DNA of 64,000 bases from Zonotrichia leucophrys gambelii. Lineage: Eukaryota > Chordata > Aves > Passeriformes > Passerellidae. The stretch is from positions 64,511,075 through 64,575,074 of the forward strand of contig NC_088172.1 of the NCBI RefSeq assembly GCF_028769735.1, read 5' to 3'. Shown here piece by piece: positions 25,701-37,700 of this stretch (positions are counted from its first letter, which is position 1; every line of letters starts with the position of its first letter). The translations under genes and the position numbers were made by a program. Under the pieces are notes generated by a model. That model saw nothing but the letters and a program-made list of their open reading frames with translations, was not told the origin of the DNA and searched no databases.

Positions 25701-28700
25701 TTATAAAAATTTCTTCTGTTGCTAAGAGGTACCCAAACAGTATAGTCATGTACCTGCAGACTATGCCATTAACATAGCAAACATTTATAAAGCTTTATTC
25801 TAGACAATAAGATCTTCCTGCTTTGATAACAAACAAACCTGCAAAGAATTTCCTTAGCTGCCCAGAGTTTATTATTCATTGAAATGTGATACTTTTTCCA
25901 GGAGGCTGCAATGGAATAAAACCAAGGTAGTAAGTACATTATTGTGCTAAAGCTTCAAAATAGCAACAGCCATCTTTGAGATCCCATAATAATTAGTTGT
26001 AGCTTTTCCTTGTATTGTAGCAATAAGCCTGCAGGAAACTTCCAGCAGGTGTTCCACTCCTCTTGTAGAATAATGGGAAGCGTTTTCTCTCTAAGGAACA
26101 CATCGTGTAGCCTTCCTGCTGTACAGCCCAGAAAAGTGCAGCACTTCTGCAGATTTACTAGCATCTCTCATCATGGATGAAACCCTTAATCTACTGTAGA
26201 GGTTTTTAAAATCACCCAGTTACTATAGCAATAGAAGCAATAAAAATTACACCCATCTGGCTCAATGAAGTTTTTGTCTGTAATTAAATCAGAATCACAA
26301 CAGGTGTTTTCTGCACACACAAGAGTCAGTGGAAACAGTTTGTTCTCTGGTCTTCTTAAACTGTAGGTGCAATATAAATGAATACACCTAAGGTAGTTTA
26401 GCAAAGAAGAGGAAGTGTGGTATAGTCACCCAAAACTCATTCCCAGAGTCTCCAGCCTCCAGAGAGCTTGTGCTGAAGCCTATTTCACCACATCTTCACT
26501 AGTACAGTTCACAAAGGCCATCAGGCTCAAGCTAATTCAGGCAAAAATACACATTCTGCAATCATTTATTCTGCATGCAACACTGGGTCAAGTCAGAGCT
26601 GGGAAACCAGGGTAGGACTGCTGTGGGGAGCAGAGGTGAATTTGTTTAAGTCTATGTGCTGGAGCTGCAGGATCCTGCAACCCTTGTGGGAATGCCATGG
26701 CCAACCAGGCTGGCAGTTCTTGCAGCTCTGCCAACACCAGCCCTTCTGCAGAACAGACACAGCTGCTCCTCCTGGTTCAGAACATGCAGAAGAGACTTTC
26801 AGGGATCATATGTTTAAGGGAAGCATGGAACACAGAGCTTAGGAGGTTTTGTCCTCTATAAAGGACAATTCTAATGCTTAGAGAGGGAACAAGGGATGTG
26901 ACTATAAATGAATGCCACAGCAAATAGCAGTGACAGCTGCTCTGTCTGCTCACAGAACAGAGAATCTGGGGCATTTCAGAGCAGGTTTCCAGTTCTATTC
27001 AGAGGCCAGTGAAAGAAATTCTTTGTATGTCCCCTGAAAAAAAAAGGTCTATTCAGGGTTTTGATTTTGAAAAAGATCAAAGTGCTATCTTATTTTCTGA
27101 AGTTTTCTCAGTTCTTGGTATCTTCACGTAGGTCTTAGAATTATGTTCACTGACATCCCTTTATATTACAAGGCACACTATTGTCTCCTGTGGTACGGTG
27201 AAGGTGCTACACCACAGGCTCTCAATAAAGAGAGAGAATTATTGTCTTTAACAATAATACATGTGTGGGCTTGGAAAAGTGAATGATAGTTAAGATTTTA
27301 CAAAAATTTTTTTATAGGATCACAGGATCCTATGGATGAAAGAATAGTTCAGGCTGAAAAACAACTCAGGAGGTCTCTAGTCCCACCCCCTGACAGAGAC
27401 AGGTGAGCTCTGAGGCCAGACAGTGCCATTCAGGGCTTTATCTTGTCTGGGCTTGGAAACTTCCAAGGACAGAGACTGCACAACCTGTCTGGGCATCCTG
27501 CTTCACTGCCCTCAGGAAAAATCCTGCATCTAGTCTGATCATCTTTTTTTCAGCCTAAATCTGTTATTTTTTGTCCTTCCACAATGCAGCACTGTAAAGA
27601 GCCAGCTCCATTCTCATGATTGGGTAGCATAAGGCTGCTGCTGTTGCATCCCCCCAAAGCCTCTTGTCAACCTGAACAAGAACAGTTCCCTCTCCACAGC
27701 AGAGTATACTTGTACACAGAGTATTCTTGCACTGGAGGCATGTTGTCTAAAGCTGTAGGAGGCAATAATCACCTCCCTTGATCGACAGGCTACACTCCTG
27801 TTAACACAGCATGGGACAGTGCTGACCAGCTTGGCTGCCAGGGCATGCTACTGACTCAGGTTCAGCATGCTGCTTACCAAGACCCCAAGTCCTCTCCACC
27901 AAGAATTTTGAAAGGAACTAATAGAGTTTCAGTGGGTGACTTTCCAAATTTTCCAGAATTACCTTAAGCTGCCTTAAAATTTTCATGTTCCCAGAAAGTT
28001 TATAACTTCCAAGCATGAACTTATTTAAATATTTCCCTATTTCTCTGTTCATAGTCACAAAACCCCCAAACAAAATAAAGCAGTTATATCAAAACAGGAC
28101 AAGCCCTGTGGCAGGGAGGAATGACGAGGAGGACTCCATCTTATCAGAAGGATAACTAATTACTTTATTATACTATATTATTCTACACTATATTACATTA
28201 TATTACATTATATTACATTATATTACATTATATCTAAACTGAATCTGCCAAGCACTCCACTGCACTCCAACTGCACAGAATCTCCTGACTGTCAGCCAAC
28301 AGTCCTGACAAACACACTCTTGGCCCTGACAGGCCAAGGAAACAAAACACCATCACTTTGGGTAAACAATCTCCATATTACATTCTACTTTTGCACAAAC
28401 ACAGCATAGAAAATAAGATAAGAATTGTTTTTCCTTTCTCAGAGGTTCAGAGAATGTGAAACCCAGAAATATTCTTAGGAAGAATTGTGCCATGCCTTTC
28501 TCTGTGAAGAGAAATGTGGCGACACAGTTAAGATCAATACCAATTTCTTTTTGGTTTTGGCTCTCAATGGGATCTTTCTACCACTGGTTCTGCTCTAGCC
28601 CAGAAATGGAATCTTCTTGTACAAAAAAAGTAAATTTATCAGTTTAAGAAAGGGTCTTGAACTGTCATGAGCACCTGAGCATAGATACTTTTCAACAGGC

Positions 28701-31700
28701 TCTTGTGATATTTTCTGGTCATCGTGTCGCTCTGTTCAGGTTTAGTTGAAGTCATACACCAAAAAGGAGTCACACACCAAAAAACCCCAACACAGACTTC
28801 ATTGCTGAAGGAGACTCTGTGTAGATGAGGAGAGATCTCTCTGTCCAGTCCAGGCTTCTTTGCTTGCCTCTCCCCAAACGTGCTGCTAATGCAGCAGGAT
28901 CCCAGCAGGTGCTGGCAGTACACAATCTGCTCTGCTGCAGAGTCAATAAACACCATCTCCTCCAAGGCTCTTACTGACTTCACCACAGCTTGACATCTCA
29001 AGCATCTCACCTCTCCCAATGTCTCACAGTCCTTCCAGCTCAACATTCCCTGGCAAAACCTCTTTGCTAGCCCCTAGCAGCTCATGGCAAATGCAGAAAA
29101 TCCCACTGCCTTATTAAACAGAAACATTTTTCTCCCCATGATCTTCCTTATGCAGGAGTGCCATGCTACATTGCAAAGTCAATAAACCTGCTCTCTCGGT
29201 GTCCACCCCCTACCCACCTCATAGCTGCAGCCCTAGGAAGGTGATAGTGTGTACTAGATGTGAAATTTAATTTTGGAAGCAGCTGTCAGAGATGATAAAG
29301 TCTCATGAAGCTATATAACAAATCATGAACCAAAATGAAATCTCAGCGTTGCATTAGCATATTTGATCAGATAGTAAGTCAAAATTACATGTTTTTAAAA
29401 GACATTACTGAATTTGTTACCTGCTAGAAACCATTAATTTGAATGATCTGTGCAGTGTAAAGCCTATGAATAATTCAACTCTGTGAACAGTTTGAATTAT
29501 CTGCAAGTAATAAACATTCAAATGGTTTAATAGCCATGTATCTTTTTCACCAGGGTTACTGACCAAATGGATCATGCCAGATCATCTTTATCCTTCTCTA
29601 GCTGAGCATAGAGGATGAACTCAGTCAAGCTGTCTTTACATTTAAACCTTAACATTTCATCTCAGGTACAAAGAGTATGTGTGTTAACTTCTGCATTTTT
29701 TTAAACTCACATTTTGCATCATTGTTTTGGTAGTCTTAAAAATGTAATGCTTATAATCAGCTGAGAAACGCCATCTAACAAAGACAGGTCTCTGCTCAGA
29801 GGAAAAACTCCAGTGCACTATAAATATGCTTTACTCCATTCCCATTTGGCTGTTCACAGCATTTGGGAAACCATGGCTCTTTTATGAGGTATGCAGATAT
29901 TCCACTGTAGCCAGTGAGCTTCCAGCTTGCCTGAATTAATGTAGGAGCTAAATTCTGCATGGAGCTCAACAGATGCAGCCCTCAGTGCCAGCACAGTCTG
30001 TAGTGCTAAACTACAGCACTGGTGCAGCTCACTGATGTTCTCATTTTAAATGAGAATTACCATATTGTCTCAATTCCCAGACTCTCCCCCTGCTTTGGGC
30101 CATGTTTCATTAATGTAATGGTTGGTGTGGGTTTAATTTTCTGCAATGACAAAAATGCCCAACTTGGACAGCAGTGGTGTGTCAGCAAACAGCCTCGTAG
30201 CTGTGATGCATGATGGCAGCCTCCGGCCTCATTGCTGGGAAGGATCTCTTCCATGCACCACATCACTCTGAAAGGCTGTGCTGGCTGAAGAACAAGACCA
30301 GAGTGATATGAAATCACTTAGAACTGACTGGCAAGAGTGCAGGATCCTGTTATTGCAGGGGAGTCACAAGTCCTCAGCTTCAGGAAAGTGGCTTTTCCAT
30401 TCTCAGAGTGAGGGGGCATTTGACAGAAAGAATAACCTGGGATTGTTCTTTGCAGTGGCAAGAGACTTGCTTGGGAGAGCTCTATCAATGGACATTCCAC
30501 TGAGAAGTGTGTTTTTGCTAATGGAGAGTTTTATTATGCTTTCAAAACTAAAATCTGTCCTATCAAGGTATGTTGATACTAGCAAAAATCCCCCAAAACA
30601 GAAAAAAATCAAACTTTTCTAGAGCTTTTGCAAAGGCATGAAATCCTCTAGAGAAAACACATCTTTAACAGACATTAAACCAAAAAAGACTTCTAAGGCA
30701 CATCTCATTCATCCCATCCTTCATCTCTGACAACAGGAACAGAGAAATTACGAGCAGATAGGAAATTCCTTGAAAAGCCTCCCAAGTCACATAACAGATT
30801 TTACCTCACATTTCTAAGTCAAAGAACAAAAGCAAGCACTTTAAATAACCTTATTAAAATTGTTTTTACATCCTCATTTTGAAGATTTAAAAAGGTAGAT
30901 TTAAAAAGTAACTTAGGAAGTCTTCTGCATAGTACCTTCTCATGAATGAGAAGTTTTCTTAGACATGAACAACTTATCTATACAAGGAATTGAAATGTCA
31001 GTGAAGACTTTTGGAATTTTTTTTTTTATTCAGTGGCACGAGGCCCCTAGGTCTGTTGCCATTAAAACCCAATGAGTCACCCAATACACACCTTGCTTCT
31101 CAAATTCTTCAAAGAGATTCAGGCTGGTAATGCTTGGGCCTGTGAAGATGATGTAGTTCTTCCCAGAGGCGTTCTGACACAGGCTTTTGGCCACCATGCT
31201 GTGAAGCTGTGGTTTGTTCTTCAAAGCATCCAACCCATCAGCACCACTCCCTTCTTTGAGATGGACATAAATCTTAAATGAGAAATGGTAAGAAAAGTGA
31301 GAAGGTTATAAGGAATCTAGAGGGATTAGATGCAATTCCCAACACACCTGAACAGCTCAACTTGAGACAAGCTGAGAAGGCAGCAGACACTTGTTATAAA
31401 GGCTAATTAAAGTCCCTCTCAAGGGCTTGTTGCTTTTAAATCGGTTCTGGTAAGCTGGCACAGCTACTGATAAATATGGCACACTTCACCTCAGTTCTGA
31501 GGCTCTGTTCACTGTTGTGCAGTTTGAAGATTGTTTGCTTGGCAGGAATAGACTCCAGTCATAGCTGGGATTACATGTTATACTGAATCTGCACAGGCTC
31601 CATTGCTGCCAGCAAAAGGAGAGCATGGGAACTTCAGTTTCAAGAAAAGCCAGTGTAAGATGACCAGAAAGAAATGGCCCATTACCTTCACTGCATTAAC

Positions 31701-34700
31701 ATTCAGATTTATTTCCCATTTGCAGTAACCATCAGGTTGTGACACAAGTGTGTGTGCACCTCCATAAATGAGCAAAATGCACACCCAACCAGCCAGAACA
31801 CCTTCATCAAACTCCTTGGGCACAGTACTAACACTCAGATCCTTTACGTAGATCCTACAAACAACCCACCAAAACAGTTTGAACCATGCAGAGGGAGAAA
31901 GTGTGTAACCCTTTGTTTGTACACAAGCCTTCTATTTTATTTCATTGACAGTATTTAAGCTTTCTATTTTATTTCATTGACAGTATTTTAGAAGCATAAC
32001 CTTCACCTTTTATTAAGTTCAACACTTAATAAAGCCAACTAGACATCCAACTTTCATCTTGCTCTAAGAACTAGCAGAAATAACCAGCTGGAAAGCGAAA
32101 TAAGAGGAAGCAAACACTGTACTCTGTTACTCAAATACTACTGTAGTATTGTGGAACTTGCAAATATTTAAATAAATAAACAAATGCAAATTCAGAAAAA
32201 CTTGCCCAGGCCTGCCTTCATGACTTTGGCTCTGAAATACTCAAATCTTTTATGAATTACAGAAAATTTTACCTGTCAAAGAAAAAACTGAAACTTGTTC
32301 AGTATTCAGGGGCAGGGAAAAGTAATTTTGCCTTGGTTTTTGGAGTGATATATCCACAACAACTTCGTTAAATTTGTTTGAGAATTCAACCATGCAAAAC
32401 ATGCATCATTACTTTTCTGTATAGATTATTTCTCTTACCAACAGACACTGTTAAAAATGAAAATTCATAGCAATCCTCAGAGAACAAAAATGCTCATGTT
32501 TGCACTAGTGCTTCCAGTAATTTGTACCTCAATGATCTTAGAGAAGAACAAAATTCAATTAAACAGCATCTCTCCTTTTAGATGGTGCATCTCCCAGCAC
32601 TAGTATTCTGCATAATATTCCCTAGCAATTCATGCACCATGGAATAGAACTCAACAGAATGTGTTACATATGAAATTTCTGGGAAATTAGACATAATTCG
32701 TATTTTGAAGGAACTGACATGCTGAAAACAAAGTTGGTGCAAGGACAAATGCACACTAATTCCAAAAACTAGAGTGTATATTAACAGAAGGTCTTAAATA
32801 CACCATTTATGCTAAAAAAATTATAAAATTAAAACCCCTTTTATTGATAGAAACAGCTCTCAGATGAGAACAAAGACAGCAATTTTTGCAGACTCCCTGA
32901 TTCTGCTCCACTAATTTTGGATGGCTGTCAAATTAGTGCTTTCTCCAGTTCTAAGACTGAGGACTAGCTAATTATGATAAGTCATTTAGGTTATTAATCA
33001 GGGCTCCACAGAGCCAGTGGAATGCATTCAAAGAACAGACTGTTCCAAATTTACAGCAAAGGTATTTAGTGATTATTGGCAACAAAACTAAGATTAGGTT
33101 ACTCGTATGTCAGCACAGAGACCACACATCAAACACTCAAAATCTACAGACAGGGCAGTGGAGACAGAAGATGCAGACAGATTAGTTTTGACCCTGCATT
33201 AGCAGATAAGCTGAAAATAAAGCAGGAAGTCTCTCTAAGTCTATAAAAGTGTCTTACCTTACCTTCCCATACCCAGTAAATCTTAGAGTCTCTCTTGCTC
33301 CATGCTTGCTCCATGTTCCTTGTAGAGTGCTGCCTCTCCAAGGGACAGTCCTCTGGCACTGCTGCTGTGCCAGCTGGTCCCTTGCTGTGGGCTGGTTTGT
33401 GTCTGCAAGCAGCTCCTTCAAAGAGCCTGCCTACCATGCAACTGGCCACTGAGGTACCCCTACTTTCATATGAAGATGCTACATACTTCACAGGTTTTGT
33501 TAGCACAATTCTCTCTGCATCTGGCTGTGAATCTCAACCCCTTGCTCTGTTCTCCTTCCCAGTGCACATTATTCCAATGTCCATACCCACTGCTGAACCT
33601 TTCTTCCTCCTCCAATGTTAAATATATTTTCCCCTTGGGCAGTTCCTTACCTATCCAAAACCAGCCTTTTTTCTTGGCACAGTATTTTGTGTTTTGGAGA
33701 AGCATCATTCAAAGCTTTATCATGCTCAGCTTTATTGGGATGATGGGTGAGAGCAGCAGTGTTGGAAAGCATAAAGGCTGCTGTGAAACACTGGCTGTGT
33801 ACAGATAACTGGCAAAGGGATTGCTTCAAATATCTTTGCAATGCCTAGGATCCCATATGGCCTTTATTTTCCCTCATCCAACTTATTTCATTCTACCTCA
33901 ATCCATTAGGATCCTACCAACTGAAGCTCACAGCACTTCTGCCTTTCTGTAATGCAGTAAAAGTGTTATTTAGTAGTCAGGAATTTGCATAAAAAGCACC
34001 AATTTCCAGAAATTGACTGCTAGACCTTCATAGGCACAGTCAGACACTGCTCCCCCAAAATGCTTGTTAGACCATTCACTACACCTTCTGGTTTGTCCTG
34101 GGACATTAGAATTTTGTGTTCTTTCCATGTGCACCAACAGCAAGATATCATCAGAAGTACAGGCTCAACAAGTGTTGCTGGATAACAGCAACAGATGGGA
34201 GCTGCTGGCAGCAAACATCCTCTACTTCTGTGCAGGACAGCCCAAGCAGCACTTCTGGAATACCTGCAGAAATCTCTTTCTGTCTGTCTTTTCTAATGGC
34301 TCCTGATACATTTGATCTACAGCAGCAATTGGGAAAGACTGTATGGAAGTGACATCATCTGTCTTAGGAGGTGACCATGGGCTGAAGATATTTAATATGC
34401 AGCACTTCTTCTATTCATTCCTCAATTATTTGTTGAATATTTGTCAAGTATCTATTGTTTATCAGAACAGTGACACTCTCAATTGTGCCTTCTCTCGATC
34501 TGTGGCTGCCCTACTGCACCAGATACTTTCCAGTATGTTTTCATTACCTTCTTCTGGAAAATCCATAAGGTCTCACAGAAACTGAGTAAAAAACTGAACA
34601 CTTAGGAGCAAAAGCTACATCTTGACTGCACATTTAAGAGAATATGCCCTAGAAACTGAAATATTGGTGATTTTGCTCATATTTAAAGCTCAGATGGCGT

Positions 34701-37700
34701 ATTGAAAGCACTTGAGAATAGCACATCCCAAATACTCCACCTTCATACATAATTGAAGCACCCCAGGGTACAATTCTCAAATGAAATAGATGACATTTGG
34801 AAGCAAAAAAAGGGCAGAGATAGTAATAAACAGAAGGAAGATTTTGAAAGATACTTTGTGCAAAAACATTTCACAAAGGGCAGATCCTAAACAACCACAA
34901 AACAGAAGTCATGTTTTTAGATAACAGTTATAAAAGCAAGATAAAAAAGTAAAGTAGTCATGACTTTTCGATCCTTGATAGCTATTGAAAAAATAACTTT
35001 CTTTTTTCTACAGGCTTCACAGCCCACCCACAACTGTGCATTCCTAGCACTACTTTCTAGATCCCACCTCAGTCAGTCTTCCCCTCTCATCCTAAACCTC
35101 ACCTTTAACTGTTGCCATTGCCAACACTGCTGGGAGATTCTCCTCTCCAGTTCCATCCCAAATCTGCTGCAGTTCATACCCTCTGCTTCTTTAATGATCG
35201 CTTCCCAGACATCTCTTGTCTAGCAGATATTGGCACCAGTGGTGGTGGCTCTTACTGAGCCCAGATTTTTTCATTTGTTCTAGCCTCTCTTCCTGCTACT
35301 CTAAAGGCTATTTTCTAAAGGGTATGCAAAAACATACCATTTTCCCAACCTGTTCCCAGCTAGTTCCTGGTGTTCCTAATAAAGCTCTTTACTTGATCCC
35401 TTTCTTTTCCCCCTCTCCATTCTATTTAGAATTATTTCAATCTGCATTAATACTCATGGATGCAGCTAATATCTTTGTGCTGTGGAGTGACAAGCATCTG
35501 TTCTGCTTGCACATATTCTTCAAAGTTTCTAAAAACAACTTTGTGAGACTGGCAAAAAGTTGCTGGTACAGTTGACAATGCAAGTTCAATGTGGCTTAGA
35601 GTTCTTTGCTTTCCTTTCCTTGATTTCTTCGTCACTGAGGGCACAACAACATGTTACCTGCATGGCAGATTGACAACCCATGGGTCAACAACTCATGGAT
35701 CAACAAATGCAGATTCTTCTCTGTATCCTCTCCCAGGCAGCCACATCTAGATCAGGGAGATTCATTTTCTCTAACAGCTCCATGTAAATAATTTCCAATT
35801 CTTTCAAATATCTAAGAACTGCCTGGCTTTACTCCCAATTACTGCAATCATCCTTCTTTGCTTTGGCCTTGCTGCAATGTATCTTGACATCCAGACACCA
35901 CTTCAGCCCTCAGATGACTTGCCTAACCCTTTGCTTTAGCCATGCCAGCCTTCTACCACTTCCCTCTTCTCTGCAGCATCAAAAGGAAATGGGGCTGGAA
36001 AATGGAGACAAGCCTTTATGGTCTAGGCTTCCCCACTGATCTCCTCCTATACTATGTCAGTGTAGTGATTCCTGCTCACACTTGCCCTGTCAAGCCAAGC
36101 ATCCAACAACCAATGTCACACAAGCCCACATTTGCCTCTTTCCATGCTGCCCTTCTCCTGCCTGGTTGGAATCATCACCATCTCAGCAGAGCTCTTTACT
36201 TTTGCTCTTCAAAGCCTTTCCTAGAAAGGATGCAATCCTCAAAATGCAATTGCTAATCAATGCATGGGTCCTCTTTCTTCTTAATGCTACTTTTCCAGGC
36301 TCCCTCTGTGTAACTGGCAGCCCAGCTCGAGTCCATGACTGAGGCTTCACTCTGGTGCCACACAATTGCACAACATTGGCTCAGTTTCTTCCATGAACAT
36401 TACAGCTGAGCTGTGAGAAGGTGTGTAAGTGGGAAGATGTAGAAGTGATGCAAGGCAGGAGCAGTATAAACTATCAGAAGGGCTGTAACTGTTGAGGGGA
36501 TAACACACAGCAGCTCACGGAGCAAAATACATTAAAAGGGTGTAAAATCTTAAGACAAAACCGAGTGATGACAAATCAGTGACCTCAAGGACCCAGCCAT
36601 TTCCAAGGAGGAACCACAAGGCTGATGGCTGCCTGGCCCATGCAGGCTCACCAGGAGTAGGGTTTATACTGGCACCTAGCAGTGTGTTAGTCCCAGAGCT
36701 CTGCCATGTGCACTAGCCAAGAAACACTGCTGCACTCAGCCTGCTTCCAGAGTTCTCTGGGCAGCCAAAATGTGTCTGAACTAAAGAGATTTGCTGTAGG
36801 AAGCTTAAGGCTCTTGCACTTAGATCCTGAATTTCCTAGAGCAGAGAGGTTTTTTTTAGTTCTGCTTATTGCACCCAGCACAAAGGAATGGGATACCTGA
36901 GGATTCCTATAGCAAACCTATTAAGTTCACAAAACAGGGGGCTCTGGTGCTTTAAGTCTCCTTCCCAAGCAAAGTTGCCCTGAGAATAGTTGCAGAAAGG
37001 ACACAACCATACAGGTAGTTTTATTGTCATAAACTCCAAGCAGCTCAGATAGGAACTAAAAATAACTTTCATTCACACTTGAAAACAGACACTAAGACTG
37101 TATGTAAGACAGATATTTGCATTAGATCACATTTAGGTTTGGTTTCCTATTCAGTTAGAAACACAGTAAGATTGTAACGCCCATTAAATGGCCCATCACA
37201 CATCTGCAAAAACCTTTCCAGTTAACACTGGTGAGCAAGAGGATAATTGATTTCTAACTGAGCTCTGGGATTTTCAGATGCTGACATTACAGAACCACAT
37301 GCATTAAAAAGCCAGAGCTGGGTGGGAGCCAGAGGAAGAAAGTAGATAGGATTTTCCAGTGGCTGACAAAGGAAGGTGATCAGATTTCCTGGGATCCCCT
37401 CACAGACAAAGCCTGACCTTGAGAACCTCCTCAAAGCAGCTGCTACATCTGTGTAGTTCCAGATGCAACTGTTCTAGCAATAGAGGAATTATCACGGCCC
37501 TGTTTAAAGAAATACAAGGGCTCAGACTAATCTCTAAACAGAACTTAAATAGGCTGAAACACCAACATTTCTGAGCAGTTTATTAAACAAGTGCACAGAT
37601 GGTCAACTCTCCTGCAACTCTGACCTTGAAAACAAAACTGACTCTAGGTTTATTTACCCCATTGACTGAATGCACTTATGTGGTGTGTTGTGAAATTATA

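Larger units (their letters stand above)
24279..31091 (-). other. PGBD5: PGBD5 intron 4
   Basis: 6813 bp. It carries the CR1 fragment and the solo LTR, both in gene sense. The stretch 29290-29540 is AT-rich with several homeodomain-like cores and a 7-bp inverted repeat (AATTCAA...TTGAATT). The remainder shows nothing recognisable. Confidence 0.92.

Noticed and set aside
28639..29046. 135-codon minus-strand frame next to the intron-4 LTR
   Set aside because: Considered as retroviral internal sequence. No gag, pol or env motif, and no polypurine tract or primer-binding site at the LTR edge.
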